This document shows, piece after piece, positions 41,570 through 63,521 of a stretch of DNA of 64,000 nucleotides. Source of the DNA: Oryzias latipes (taxonomy: Eukaryota > Chordata > Actinopteri > Beloniformes > Adrianichthyidae). The position numbers and the translations under genes were made by a program. A model generated the notes under the pieces. The model was not told the origin of the DNA and did no database searches. It saw only the letters and a list, made by a program, of their open reading frames with translations. The stretch's first letter is position 1. Each line of letters begins with the position of its first letter. The stretch is taken from NCBI RefSeq assembly GCF_002234675.1, contig NC_019868.2, forward strand, positions 21,980,743 to 22,044,742, given 5' to 3'.

Positions 41570-42250
41570 AAAGAAAGGTTGTCCATGGTTGTCTTGATTT
41601 TTGTGTTGGATAAAGAAATGGGGAAAGAGGCCAGGAGGTGAAGCCGGCTGAGGCCTATTGAGCGTTAGAGTTACTATCCAGGATGAAACATCCAAGATCC
41701 ACGAATAGAAGCACAAGGCTCCAACCGACAGTGTGTCCTGTGAATGCCCCAAGCAATGGAAAGCAGAGGATGCGATACATTTTATCTTGGGAGGACCATG
41801 GGATGTTCTACTGATATCGCAACCAAATGACTGGAGCCTACAGGTACATCTGTGCAGAATTTGGAGTGGAAACCCCAAGGTCACAAATGGGAAAGCACCT
41901 CTAAAAGTGGCAGAGAATGAGAGAGCTAAGATCCTGTGGGACTCCCAGATCCAAACTGACAAGATGGTCATGGAGAACCAACCAGACACTGTAGAGGTGG
42001 ACAAAGAAAAGAGGAAAGTCTGGAAGAACTGGAGAAAGCTTTAAGGTTAATTTGACGGTGGTGCCTGTGGTTATCCGATCACTCAGGACAGTAACCCCTA
42101 AGGTGGAGGAGTGGCTGTAATGTTAGAAATGACCAGAAGAGTGGCTAAAGCAGATCCCTGGAGAAACATCTCAGTCCAGAAAGGTTCAGTCCTAGGAAAG
42201 ATACTGCACAGAACCCTCAAGCTCCCAGGCCTCTAGTAGAGGACCCAAGC
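41570..42250 (+). mobile_element. Degenerate LINE 3' region (endonuclease-type C-terminus)
   Basis: The frame 41,733-42,044 encodes CPKQWKAEDAIHFILGG, then RAKILWDSQIQTDKMVMENQ and PDTVEVDKEKRKVW. These resemble the C-terminal part of a widespread fish retroelement protein (usual form DKxVMANQPDIVVVDK...VIDVAIP), which I take to be the PD-(D/E)XK restriction-like endonuclease of a site-specific-type LINE. Downstream, out of frame, are traces of VVPVVIGxLGAVTPK (GTGGTTATCCGATCACTCAG) and ISVQK...LGKILHRTLKLPGL. The copy is 5'-truncated and frame-broken. The clade is not certain. Confidence 0.65.
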
Positions 42251-42259
42251 TTGGGTGAG

Positions 42260-43320
42260 AAACTTGCGGGGGTGTGAAAAGAGTGTTTAATTTATACCAT
42301 GTAATTCCCCATTAACCCACATCAAATAAGGGGAAGTTGGATGCTTGCCTTGTCACCTAAACAGCAAGTCTCACTCAGCATGGGGGTTTCTTACCAAACT
42401 GCACAGAAACTTCGTACTTTCCCTTTTTCACTGCTTCTTGAAGTGAATTCATCAAATTGTGTTTGGTGGCTTCAACTTTTTTTCTAGTGGTTTACCTGTA
42501 CTTTTCTGTATTTTTTTTAACCAAAGAAATGTCACTGAAGATTTGTTTGAACAAATGGATGTTTATTAAAACCCTATTTATGACTTCTGCCTAATACTAT
42601 TCCCCTATTCCACATTGGTTATGTTTTGGAAGCTGTTTAAAATGTTTTATTTTTTATTTCATGTGACCAAATGTAAATATATCTAAAGTTGTATAGTTTG
42701 GATGCTGCGTGTCTGACAGGGCAGCCTCACAGCCGGCTGAACTTAAAATGACTCAGAACACACTGAAATTTGAACCACTGTCCCACCAACTTTTCAGAAG
42801 TTAAAGTGTGATCTTAAAGAAAACTGCATCCTTCATAATAAAAGCATAGACTAAAACCCACTTCAAAATATGTGGCATTTTGTATTCTTGCTCCAAACGT
42901 TGAAAAACAGAAAAAAAGCTAAATTTGAATAAATTAATCATATAAATGTCGCATTTGCTTTGAGACATAAGGGACACATTTATAAATGTTTTTTACTCAT
43001 TTAGTTTCTTTTGTCGACAGTGTATTTTACTGATTTTAAACAGCATATTTGTAAGGGAAACCCCCCCTGGGAAGAAAAAAAAAACCTAGAGATTTGCTTA
43101 AAAGTCGCTTTTCGGGACTGCGTGGTTTTTTTTCTCTCTCTTTTTTTTTTCAAATCTACGTTTCAACACATACTGCATAAGTTACAAAAACATATCTTTC
43201 TTTAGCAATAACATCTTCGGGCTTGAGCTGTTAAGCATGTTGAAATTTTTCTGTTTAAGTGACAATGTTTTATATTTTTTTCCATAACGAAACTGAAACA
43301 GAACCTCTGGAATCTTCTCA
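42260..43320. other. Spacer upstream of xiap
   Basis: AT-rich DNA with no recognisable gene, between the LINE fragment and the xiap promoter. Confidence 0.5.
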
Positions 43321-43329
43321 TTGAACCCC

Positions 43330-43640
43330 CACTTTCTTTGCGTAATCGACGATGCGCATGCGCATTGTCAAAGACTACGCTGTTCTTACTTCCTGACTTT
43401 GGGAGGTCACGCCAAAGGAATTCTTCTACGCCGATTTCCTTCACAGGGCGATCTCATCAAGGACCTTTTCAAACCACGAACCGAAGACCTCCCTACACGA
43501 GCAAAGAAATGCAAGTATTTTATGTTTTTAGAGCCGCTGGTAAAGTAATCGCGCGCTTAGCGAACAAGGCTAACTAGCTAGCTAGTCAAATGTTACATGA
43601 AATGTAAACAAACTATAGTTACAGCAAAGGTACGCACTTT
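43330..43640 (+). promoter_or_regulatory. xiap promoter and probable non-coding first exon
   Basis: A CpG-rich segment has a perfect NRF1 palindrome TGCGCATGCGCA at 43,353-43,364. A likely leader exon follows, with a donor-like CAAAGGTACGC at about 43,626-43,636. The next good acceptor is at 45,096, directly before the first coding exon. The exact transcription start cannot be read. Confidence 0.5.
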
Positions 43641-43872
43641 TAAATAATAATTTGACTCCTTATGTAAGATTCCTTTATCCACTGTAAAACACCAGCAGTT
43701 GTCTTTTTTCTTTTATATTAATTTTTAATCCGTGATGTGTAGCCCTTTAAATGATGTGGGTGGAATCTTTGTGAACAGAGCAAAGTATGCAGTTGATAGT
43801 TCGTAGAAACACAACAATGACGGCATACGCATTTGTCGCTCACTGGGCGGTTAGAGATGTTAATTTCAGTTT

Positions 43873-43930
43873 TGCTGTCGCAAAGACAGCAAAACTGTCT
43901 TTGCGACAGCATATTTACTGTAGTAAATAT
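43873..43930. repeat. Two adjacent perfect hairpins upstream of xiap coding exons
   Basis: The first hairpin has 17-bp perfect arms (43,873-43,889 and 43,895-43,911) with a 5-nt loop. The second has ATATTTAC/GTAAATAT arms (43,911-43,918 and 43,923-43,930) with a 4-nt loop and starts on the last base of the first. Confidence 0.85.
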
Positions 43931-44754
43931 GGCCGTTAGCTTTTGATTTGATCACTTGATCACTGAGGCAGAAAAACGTGACAGTGCAAAGATCACATGC
44001 AGTCCTCCACCACCAGCAGATAAAATCCCATGTCACAGCTAAATGTGCACCAAATAGTTCCACGTACAGCGTGTTTGTCAGAAGGAGTAATGCAGCATAT
44101 GACTGTCCTAATGTGTGGCAACAATATCACACAAGAGTCTCAACCTCCTGTAGAAAACAGTGATTGTTTTTGACTGTGCTGCTAGTACATTTCTGGATAA
44201 TCTAACAAACATATGTGGCAGATCGCTGAAACCTATTAACAGTGTTCCAACATTGTGTTTTGATGAATCAATGATCTGATTAGCTCTTTAAGAATGGTGA
44301 ACAGTACATCTGCTACACCCTTTGGCATATAAGTTAACTACAGGAGCCGCCCTCGTGCCCATCCCTTGTGCCTTCACTAAAACATTCATTTTTTCAACTG
44401 ATATCCATCTGGTTTCCTGAGTTACCGGCTTAAAAGAACTTTAAAGAGCCTAGCTATGTGGACAGATTATGACTATGAATGGAATGGACATTCCATACCA
44501 TTCTATCTACACACACTCTCAAAAAATGTCCAACTGAAAGATATTTGACTTCTACTTTCTGTTTTTGACAAATAATTTCCTCTGGGAGGTGACTAGGCTT
44601 GAATAAAAGTCATCACACCTTTAGTATGTGTCATGAATAAGAATTGCATGAAACACAGGCGTGCTGATGCAATGTTTATTAGCACGATGTGATGTCAAAG
44701 GTGGACATAAAGATAGGGAAGCTGGTTAACTTCCAGAATACTTTATATTTTTGA

Positions 44755-45012
44755 CAAATCTGAATGACTGAGGAGGACTGAAGCTAGCAGGAGAACATGG
44801 CAACAGAGAGCCCTCGGCAACATGGAGAGAAGCGGCGTTGCTCCATGCCAACAGTCCAGCCAACAACTCAGAGGCGAATTTCTAATGATCTACTGCTGCT
44901 CTGCAGAAAAATCTGGGCACTTTTTTGGACAAAAATGGCATAGTGGTAATTAGAAGACCCCTGGGAACACTTTAAAAATGGCTCAAAAGATGATCGGAGT
45001 AGGTCTTTAAGT
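44755..45012 (+). repeat. Interspersed repeat family X, copy 3
   Basis: It ends about 85 bases before the first xiap coding exon. Shared blocks with copies 1 and 2 are CAACTCAGAGGCGAATTTCT, ACTGCTGCTCTGCAGAAA, AAAAATGGCATAGTGG and GATCGGAGTAGGTCTTTAAG. It lacks the 5' half of the other copies. Confidence 0.65.
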
Positions 45013-45129
45013 AAAAAAAAAGAGATTCCCCCATGATCTATTATTCAAGGTTCTACACTTCTAACTCAAACCTTTTTCATGTTTCTTTTCTTTTAGATTT
45101 TGTGTTTACCGCCACAGCTACTTGTTTCA

Positions 45130-48100
45130 ATGATGTGTGACCCCAGCCAAGATGGGAATTGGGAATCGGACTCCACAATTGATTACTCTAAGATAAACAA
45201 TCGTCTGGAATCTTTCTACAACTCCAGCTGGAGCAAGAAGGTGTCACCGCTGCAACTGGCTGAAGCTGGCTTCCTCTTCACTGGAGTCTCTGACCGCGTA
45301 CGCTGCTTCAGTTGCCAGAAAACGGTAGAAAACTGGTCCCAGGAAGATCAACCAGTGGACAGACACATACAGGTAATTGTTTATGTTGAAAAAAAAAATA
45401 GTTTAGAAATGTTGGGCAATTCTTTTTCAACTTTTTAAATAATAAAGTTCAACATTTTCCTTCCATGCAGGTTTCCCCATCGTGCACGTTTCTCCGCTGC
45501 ACACACTTCAACCGTTTTAAGTCAAATCCCCATATGCCCCTCAGCAATGGGGGCCTTCATGATGGAACTGAAGGATATATAGATTACCAGTTGAGAACAA
45601 GAGCCATTGTTGATGAGACTCCATATCCACGGAACCGGAATATGAAAAGCGAAGAAGCCCGCCTGGAAACTTTCTCTTCGTGGCCGCGTTCTGCTCCAGT
45701 CAGACCTCGAGATTTGGCTCAGGCAGGTTTGTTCTACTTAGGAAAGGAGGATAAAGTGGAGTGTTTCAGTTGTGGAGGCAAGCTAAGTGGCTGGAAACCT
45801 GGGGACACCCCCTGGAACGAGCATGAAAAACATTTTTCCCACTGCTTCTACATCCTTGGTCATGACGTGGGAAATGTGCCTCTGGAAAGAGATGGAGGAG
45901 AAAATGAAGAGACTGGCAGCAGAAACCAACATCGCACACCTGTCAATTTGGAAAATCTTGACGAGCGACTCGGCACTTTTGCACGCGTCCAGCACCCGAT
46001 TGACCACGAGCTGCTTGCTAAAGCTGGCTTCTACAGCAAAGGTAAAGCATGTTTGTTCAAACATCCCCTTTACAAATGAGATGTACCGGTAATATTTTAA
46101 TTTTTCTAAATCTAAATGTTTGTTCATAATATTTTTTTATTATTATTCTAGGAGAAGGAGACGAAGTGATCTGTTTCAGATGTGGTGGTGGTTTGAAAGA
46201 TTGGGACCCTGAGGACAATCCTTGGGAAGAACATGCCAAATATTATCCTGGGTAAAAACCTCCAGCTTTGCTTTTTCCCATAAAAGAAGGATTATGTATT
46301 CGTATAACCCTTGTGCTATCCTATGGGGTCAAGATGGCCATTGACGTGTTCTCCCTACATGACAAAGGTGGACAAAGGTGGAAAGATTTCATGTAATCCA
46401 TAGACACCAGTGAAGATCACAAATCATTGAAGAAAAAAGGTTCAGCTCACTGTCTAGTGGGTCTAGATGACCCAACTCCCAACGTTAACGTGCCTAGGAT
46501 AGCACAAGGGATGTAAGTGTATTTATGTATGTATCTTACATCCTTTTTTTTAAATTCCATTTTAGATGCAGCTTTCTTTTATCAGAAAAAGGCCAAGAGT
46601 TTGTTAATACAATTCAGCTACAAGAACCTAAATACTCACAACAGGTAAGGCATATTATTTCCCCTCATTTAAGAAATCTGTTTCTGAAGCTTCTTCACTT
46701 CCCTAGTTTTTGTAGAAATTGTTTTTTTTTTTTTAAATAAAACAAAGAAGGTTTATTTTGTATTATGCCTAGCCTATTCTCTGTTAAAGAGTTGGTGGGG
46801 GAGTGTGTTTAAAACAAAAGCTGTTAGACGTTTCTCATGAGTTCAGACAAAAGGATTTACAAAAAGTGATGATGTGACCCTTTTGTTTCCAGGCTTCAGA
46901 ACATCAAAATGGATTTTTTGAAGAGGAGAAAGGTAAATATTCTTGGATATGTATCTAAATCTAAAAATGTACACTATGGTATTAGTTAGCTGAACCTTTT
47001 GAGAAGGAGAACCTAAGCCAGGGGTCTGCAACCTTCAGCACTTGTAGAGCCAATCAGGTTAATTTTTCACTTACCGGAACCCAGTAGGAGCCATAAAAAG
47101 ACACTGATTTGCATTCATGTTATTGTTACTATTATTGTAAATATAAATCAAGTTGTGGATTTTTCACAGAAATAAAACAGTCATAAAGATAAATTTGTTT
47201 GAAATAGTGAGAACTTTTAACAGAGGTTTACATGACTTCCTTTCAAGATAAAAGACTCTCTGTACCACATATGATCATCTTAATGTAACAAATGTTGTTG
47301 TAGGAATTGGGATGTCAGCAGTGATTAAAAAACAACAACTATACACTGTTTAATTTATTGTTGTTTATACCTCTCAGCCAGAAATTTGTAAAAATCTAAC
47401 AAGCTAAAATGAAACTAGATTTTTGACCCTATGGCGCACTTGCAATTGTTGAATTTTGTTCAATAATAATCTCTTCTAGTCTCAGCGTGCCTTAAGTATG
47501 AATTCTGGTTGTGTTTACTGACCTCCAGCTGAATTGCTGTGGTCAAATCGTTTCAAACGTTAGACGATTTTGTTTTGATTGATGTATCGTATGGTCTAAA
47601 GAATGTTACTTTTTAAAATGAAAAACATTTTAGTATTCTTCAATATGAGAGCCACAAAGGAGGGGTCAAAGAGCCACATGTAGCTCCAGAGCTTCAGGTT
47701 GCAGAGCCCTGACCTCAGCTCAGTCATTTGTTGGGGTTAAATTAAAAGTCAAAAAACATTATCTTCTGCAATTTTACATTAATTACATACGAACTGGGCT
47801 GACAAATAATAGAAAACATTGAATTTTCAAGCATGGTCTAAGCAGTACGGCAGAGTTAAAAAAAAAAAAGAAAAAAAGTAGGATGCCCAGACCATGACCC
47901 TGCTGCACCCCCCTGTGGCCTGCTTGGGCTCTTACAGTTAGAGATTGTCACAATTGGGACCGTGGAAAACTAACCCTTTCTTTTTTCAGTTGAGAACCCT
48001 CTAGAGGAGCTGGAGAAGCTGCGGCAGGAAAAGCGCTGTAAAATCTGCCTAGACGAGAACGCGTGCATCGTCTTCATCCCATGTGGACATCTGGCCAGCT

Positions 48101-48183
48101 GCAAGGCGTGTTCCAATAAGCTCAACCAGTGTCCCATCTGCTGTGCAGCTATAGCACAGAAAATCCGGACCTTCATCGCTTAG
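45130..48183 (+). CDS. xiap: X-linked inhibitor of apoptosis (XIAP), 408 aa
   Basis: XIAP is a cytosolic E3 ubiquitin ligase that inhibits caspases and supports RIPK2/NOD2 signalling. Coding exons: 45130-45372, 45471-46041, 46152-46251, 46566-46644, 46893-46932 and 47990-48183; the sum is 1,227 nt with phases joined. BIR1 is at about residues 24-92 (CFSC...H...C), BIR2 at about 141-212 and BIR3 at about 243-320 ([11 protein letters not shown]...HAKYYPGC). The C-terminal C3HC4 RING (about 360-408) is CKICLD, PCGH, CKAC and CPIC. The linker before BIR2 keeps [18 protein letters not shown], like human [20 protein letters not shown]. Between BIR3 and RING only about 30 residues remain, so the UBA of human XIAP (497 aa) is absent. 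W323 is Y and H343 is Q. The first ATG of an ATG-ATG pair is taken. Adjacent stag2 matches human XIAP-STAG2 linkage. Poly(A) signal at 48,513-48,518. Confidence 0.94.
46308..46510. mobile_element. piggyBac-like MITE in xiap intron, 203 bp
   Basis: The ends CCCTTGTGCTATCCTA and TAGGATAGCACAAGGG match the short copy at 26,392-26,450. The TTAA flanks are not intact here (TATAA on the left, ATGT on the right). The interior contains a repeated GACAAAGGTGGACAAAGGTGG phrase. It lies between the second and third BIR3-region exons of xiap. Confidence 0.75.
47019..47711. mobile_element. Non-autonomous hAT transposon in xiap intron, 693 bp
   Basis: The inverted ends CAGGGGTCTGCAACCT and AGGTTGCAGAGCCCTG have one mismatch-type difference. 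The flanking 8-bp duplication is ACCTAAGC against ACCTCAGC (47,011-47,018 and 47,712-47,719), one base apart, so the insertion is older than the other hAT copies here. No transposase. Confidence 0.85.
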
Positions 48184-48512
48184 GAAACCAAAGACTCTTG
48201 TCTAACATGGTTGCTGCTATTCTTTCAATGGAGACGTATTTTTTAAGTGGGTGTCTGTGAAGAAATGGCTTTTTGTGAGCATGTAGGTGGAAAAAACAAA
48301 GAGTAATACAACTAAAGGTTTGTCTAAACCAGGTTTGCAAGAACTTACATATAACAGCCGTTTTCTTCACAGCAAGAAAACACGAAAATTTGTTTGTTTG
48401 TAGTGATGAAACATTCACAAAACATCAATATCTGCATTTCTTCATCCAACTTGAAGATTTTTAGGGTTTAAGTTGTTTTTAAACATAAAAAGTGCTTTTT
48501 CTTCAGACTCGG

Positions 48513-48518
48513 AATAAA
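48513..48518 (+). terminator. Poly(A) signal of xiap
   Basis: AATAAA about 330 bases after the stop codon, giving a 3' UTR of 48,184 to about 48,540. Confidence 0.6.
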
Positions 48519-48540
48519 AACTATTCCCCGTGCTCCAAGA

Positions 48541-50250
48541 TCTGGAATTCATTCATTGTTTTTTTTACACAAATCTCCACTTAAAAAAAGGAAAATTCCA
48601 TTAGTGACTATGTAATATAACGCTATATTCATCAAACATGCACTATAATATATGTAAAGATAGTTGATGTTGCAGAATTAGAGATGTATCTGAATAATAT
48701 TTTTTCAGTAGTTTGGGGGATAAAGGATTATTCTATCCAGGTGATTTTGTTAGAAGCAATAATTTTTTCTTATTATTGTTTAAAATGTAACGTTTTCATT
48801 TGTTTTCTGTTTCTATCTATGCATTTATTTAAACTTTAAAGCTTTGAAATTGTCTTATTTTAGTTTTCTGTTCCCAAGCATATATTTAGTTTTTAAACTT
48901 TGATTTATTTTCTTTATTTGTCAAAGATATTTTAATGCATAAAGGCAAAATTTTAAAAACACTACTAATAAAGACTCTTCCAGTGTGGTGAGATGTTTCA
49001 CACGTCACTCATTCAATTGCTTTCATTAACAGTGAATAAATAACTTTTTTGTCTTTATTTACCTTCCATTTTTCCCTAAAACTGTTTTTTTAATTAAAAA
49101 AGTTCCTTAACTATGACAATTTTTTTTTTATCTTATGAAATTATTTTCTAATCATCTTAATGAATATTTTGGGGAAGAAACAACAGGTAGAAATCTAAAT
49201 TTCAATCATTTTTGATTATATAAAAATATTGAATTAATTTTAATTCTAAATTGGGTGGTTTCATCTGAATTTACATTTTTTTTATTGTTTGATTTAACAT
49301 CACATTTCAATTTTAAACAATTTCAGACACATTTTCAAACAATATTTGTCTTGGATGTTCAAGTTTTTTAATTTGGAATGGAATTTTTTTAGGATTTTTA
49401 AATAAAAAATAATTAGAAACTGTCAATTTGGTAATTTAATATTTATTTTAAATGATTTGATTGCATTTTTATATTTTAGCTAAGTCTTGTTTTGTAGTTT
49501 GACTTTTATGTATTTTTTTTGTTCTGTAAGACATTACATTTTGTCGGGTGGGCGGCATATTTGGGTAATATTCATAAAAACAGATTATGTTTCTGCCACT
49601 GGCAAACGGCTTCTTCCCCCAGGTACAGCCAACCATCAGGTTAATTCTCCAAGAATTTAAATTTACTTGAAACATCTGACCGATTTGATTAAAAGCTGGT
49701 ATTGAACCCACGTTGAATTAAGATTGGGGGGAGATGTAGTTTTTTATTATGACAGTGGATAATGAGCGTGCTGCAAAGTAAGCATCCCAATGGAAGGGCT
49801 TATTTCTAGGAGTGAAACTTAGAAATCTTTCTATCAACAGACTAGAACATGGAAACCAGCAAAACTAACCACATCCTCTTGTTTTGTAGTTAATTATTAT
49901 TAAAGTTCAATAGATTATTTATAAATTACTTTGATTTAGCATCTAAATACGTCTCAGAAACGCGGTAAGTTTCTAAGTTCTGCAAAACTAACAACCAGCT
50001 GATAAAACTGTGCTGCACATAGATGAAATCAACCCAAATCTATTTATAACACTTTTTTCAATTTTGTTTACTGATCTCTTTTTACATTTATTTTGTATTA
50101 AATGGAACTCCGTGGAAGGTGTTTTAGAGTCAAAGCTGTCCTAAAGTGAAAAGGGAAGAGAAGAGCCGCCCCTCCCAAAAAATTGCAGTACCCCTAATTA
50201 CCACTAGATGTCAGGTCAAGCCACTTGTCGTTCACGCATCCGCTGTGGCC
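48541..50250. other. AT-rich spacer between xiap and stag2
   Basis: Very AT-rich DNA with long T and A runs; no exon or transposon terminus recognised. It ends at the CpG-richer stag2 promoter. Confidence 0.55.
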
Positions 50251-50461
50251 GCTAGGTGGCAGCTCTGCTCCAGGATTTCCTCCTCCCAGGTCGTCGAAAC
50301 AACAAACCGAACTACGGAGCAAGCGGGGTGAGAGAACGTCCGAAACCGCCTTTAACCGCGACTTTTAAACTCTTTTTACAAAATTATTACTGGATTAAGA
50401 CACAAGACCGTAAAAGGGTAGTACAAGTTAAGATCGCAACGGGACTACATTTTACCACAAG
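50200..50461 (+). promoter_or_regulatory. stag2 promoter and non-coding first exon
   Basis: A CpG-rich stretch leads into a probable leader exon ending at a strong donor, CCACAAG followed by GTAAGTTAG (50,462). Another donor-like GTAACG after CAAGATGGAGGACGCAAGG lies near 50,816 and could mark an alternative first exon. The coding start sits in the exon opening at 52,358. Confidence 0.5.
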
Positions 50462-52441
50462 GTAAGTTAGATGTAAAATGGCGGAGAGCTATCTGGAACT
50501 TAGTTGATTTGTATTTTGCTAGCTATCTCGCTAGCTTTGCTAGCCTGAGAAGAGCTCACAGCGCGGCTGCCTGCCTGAACCAAGTCGCTTTGCTAGTTCG
50601 CGGTATATGGCAACTTAAACGCCAGTAAGCTAACAATCCCACATTTTTGCACGCCCGCCCTAAGCGAACACTTTGCTGCGGAAATAAGTAATTTAAAATC
50701 TGGAATAGCGTTTTAGGACTTAATATATTTGTAAACAGAGTGATTGTTGCTTATGCAATACGGCGGTGGAACTCCCGAGGCAAGATGGAGGACGCAAGGA
50801 CGTGATGTTTTTTTAAGGTAACGTTAGCATTAGCTGTTAGCATTTTCTGACTAATCGGAGTTATTCTCAACTTGTAAATTGCAGAGTGTGTATTTCGTTT
50901 TATTTTCCTTAAGACTAGCATCGTATGCAAGTGGAATACGAGCTAAATATAGTCTAGACTACTAAATATATAGTTGATTAGCGTGATTATACACTGGCTA
51001 ATTTTAGCTTACAGTAGAGCTTGCGTTGTTTTGTTGTGATAGTCGGAAAATTTCAAGGCGTACAGAGTGCATATATACAATATCTTGAAGTCTCGTGCCG
51101 TCAAAGTATGCCGTCTTGCTTTTATCTACTCTTTTCTTGTTTGCACCGAGTCGTGCACGCGCACTACGTTAGATTTTAGTTAGCTGACGTCGAGGAAAAT
51201 ACTCCGAGATCCTCGGTTCCTTAGCTGGTGGCGCTAGCACCAGCAGCGCACCGGTGTCAATTTTGACAGGAACCGACAAAGAGCGTTGCTGTGCCGGCGT
51301 CGTTGGAGGGAATTGAGTCCGAAGTGTGCGGAGTCGTGAGACGTTTATAAGCAACCAGATCTATTTTGTGGAGTAATTGAACCGAAATGTATTTAGAATT
51401 AGGTCACATGGGCAACTTTATGGGTTTGTCGATACGATTTGGCGCCACTTTTTCAGTCTACACCCATCGTATTCTCTCGTCTTGACATGCAGTGTTTCCC
51501 TCACTTCATAGGAAATGGACTCGTTAAAAAAAAAAAAAAACTTAGATTAGATAATATACAAATATTTGAAGTATTCATTCCATGCATCTTTTCATCTGTA
51601 TTAGATAACTTCAATAGTCCTAAATTTAAATAAATATATATATAAGTTGAACTTTTAAAATAGTGATGAGCTCAAACCGCATGTTTCCAAACGTGGGTCA
51701 TGATTTGGACGGAAAACATTAGAATCAGGAACGTTAGACAGTTTTTTTTTTTATCTTTTTGCTTAACCATATGTAAGAATACCAGGGCAAAGTGAACTAA
51801 AGCCAATTTAGTACATTTAGGAGGATCATGGGTACAGTTTGCTTTTTATTCCTTATTGCTGGACGGTTGAATATATGTTTGTGTGGGCCTTTTTCTACAA
51901 TTCAAGACATTTGCATCCAGTGGGAGTATCAGGCCGCAAAAAATATACAGCTCTGAAAAGTTACTTCTGCTATCTACTTTGAAAAAAGCTTGTCTTACTC
52001 CTTGGCCTGCAGTGTCTTGTTGATGTTGATACTGCACTTTGATTGGTTTGGTTTTGTGTTGGGCGGATTGAGTTGGACCATATTTGGCCATGGAGGATGA
52101 TACTCCAGTCTAACTCGCATGACAAGCAGGAGTGATGACACTCGGGGAGCCAATGGGAAGATGGCAAGCGTGACAGCGGAGGCTGTGCCCACCCCCTGTT
52201 ACCATGTGAAAATTTTATTTTACCTCACACAAGCTTGAACAGTGAAACGGGTTCATTCATTTTTTCCCCCGTAGAAATCAAAACATGTTTGTTCAAGTCA
52301 GGGCAACTTGGTTAAAAATGCTTAAAGATCTCACTGATTTCTGTCTTTTATTTTAAGGTCACATGCGGCCTTTCCCGTCTTGTGTTTGCTGAGGATCTTA
52401 AGTCAGTTCCAAGTTGACGGTATTCAGAAAATGTTACAGAA

Positions 52442-61988
<9,547 letters not shown>

Positions 61989-62507
61989 GTACAGAAGTGA
62001 AGTCTGTTGCTGAGGTTAAAACGTTTTCTTGTAATGTTTCTCAAAAGGGATACAAGAGGTCCACCTTTTATATATTTTAGAAATACTACTTATTTATTTA
62101 AAATGTTGAACATAGAGAATATTTTTCTGTAACCTATTACATTATAAAGCTAAACGTGGAGCCATATTAACTCTGAATTCCAATTGATCATGTATCAACA
62201 ATGAAAAACAAATATTTAGAAGCAAACAGAAGTTCAACTTAAGCAAAGGGTGACTCCGTTTCTTTTATTAATTATTTGTGATAATTTCCTAAAAAGCATT
62301 GATTCTTATTTGACATTTCTAAAAAGAATCGGTGCCTTTTTGATGGTTAGGATTCAGAAACAGTCTGTGTTTAGATTTTTGTAGTTATGAAGTCAATATT
62401 TTCAAAGCTTTCTGTTTTTGTGTGATTTTTGTTTGTTACAAAACATAGATTTGGATTTGAGCATTACTATTACTGTGAAAATTGTATTTTCAAGCAATAA
62501 TGAACAG

Positions 62508-63521
62508 GGCTGGGTATCACCAATAAGTTCAAGAATTTGATCCAGTTCACTAGAGCCTGGATCCATTTGATTCACGATCTGTTTGATTCTTTTGATCCAC
62601 TCGATTTAATTCAATTTTGACTTTGCAAGGTCTACAATTTTAGACACACATTTGTATAGAACTACAATAATAATCTATATTTGTTTTGAATATATATTAA
62701 TCTGATACAGTTTACATACTTTATAATTAAATAGTAACATATTAAACCAATGAGATTGTTAACACCATACAGTGTGACATGATGTCTTTAGAGGAGAAGC
62801 TTTACTTTAATATATTCATCAATCCAAGCTCATTAAATCAAATATTTAGCCATAAAAGTAGAGATCGATCTTTTATGCTTTTCCTTTTCTGGTGACGTAA
62901 AGCATAACACCAGTAAAGCCAAAGTCTGCTAGCTTAACGCTAACGTATAATGGAATTTCCCATAGGACGGCTAATGCTATCGCTTGGTCGACCTAAACAT
63001 ACAATGTTTACTAAATGAACAACTTTATATATTCACGGGCATGAGTTTTCCAAACTATTTTAAGGAAACCTAAAATCTCAAATCTTCTGGAATAAAATGT
63101 AATGCAATAGCATGTGCTCCACCTAGTGGCCAAACTGAAACGCCCTCAACCAGAGGCAGAACATTTTTTTTTGTAATATGAGCCGGATTAATGATCTTAC
63201 TGATCTGCACATTTTTGTTGGAGCTTCTCTTTTTGAGAAATCATGTAACACGAACTGGTGTTAACAATGTCATTGGTTAAGTATTTCAATAAGAAATTTT
63301 ACAGGATTTGAACTGTATCAGATTAATATGACTATATCTTCAAAAAAATTATTTATGTGTTTGTACAAATGTCTAAATGTGTAAACCATGTACCAGAAAT
63401 TCAAAACAAATTAAATTAAATGGAGTGGATCGAAAGGATAAAAAACAACAACAGTCGTATCGATGCAGGGTCTGGTAAATCGAATCGATCCTGGAAATTA
63501 TTGGACATATCCCCCTGTATT
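62508..63521. mobile_element. Probable non-autonomous DNA transposon, about 1 kb
   Basis: The left end CAGGGCTGGGTATCACCAAT and the reversed right end CAGGGGGATATGTCCAATAA are similar inverted termini. The subterminal GATCCACTCGATTTAATTC-type phrases near both ends (also TCGAATCGATCC near 63,480) fit a common fish MITE. No clear target duplication was found, so it may be decayed. Confidence 0.45.

Noticed and set aside
41546-42004. Minus-strand open frame of 152 codons
   Set aside because: It is antisense to the LINE C-terminal fragment, whose plus-strand reading has recognisable motifs.
45783-46127. Minus-strand open frame of 114 codons
   Set aside because: Shadow of the xiap BIR2/BIR3 exon on the other strand.
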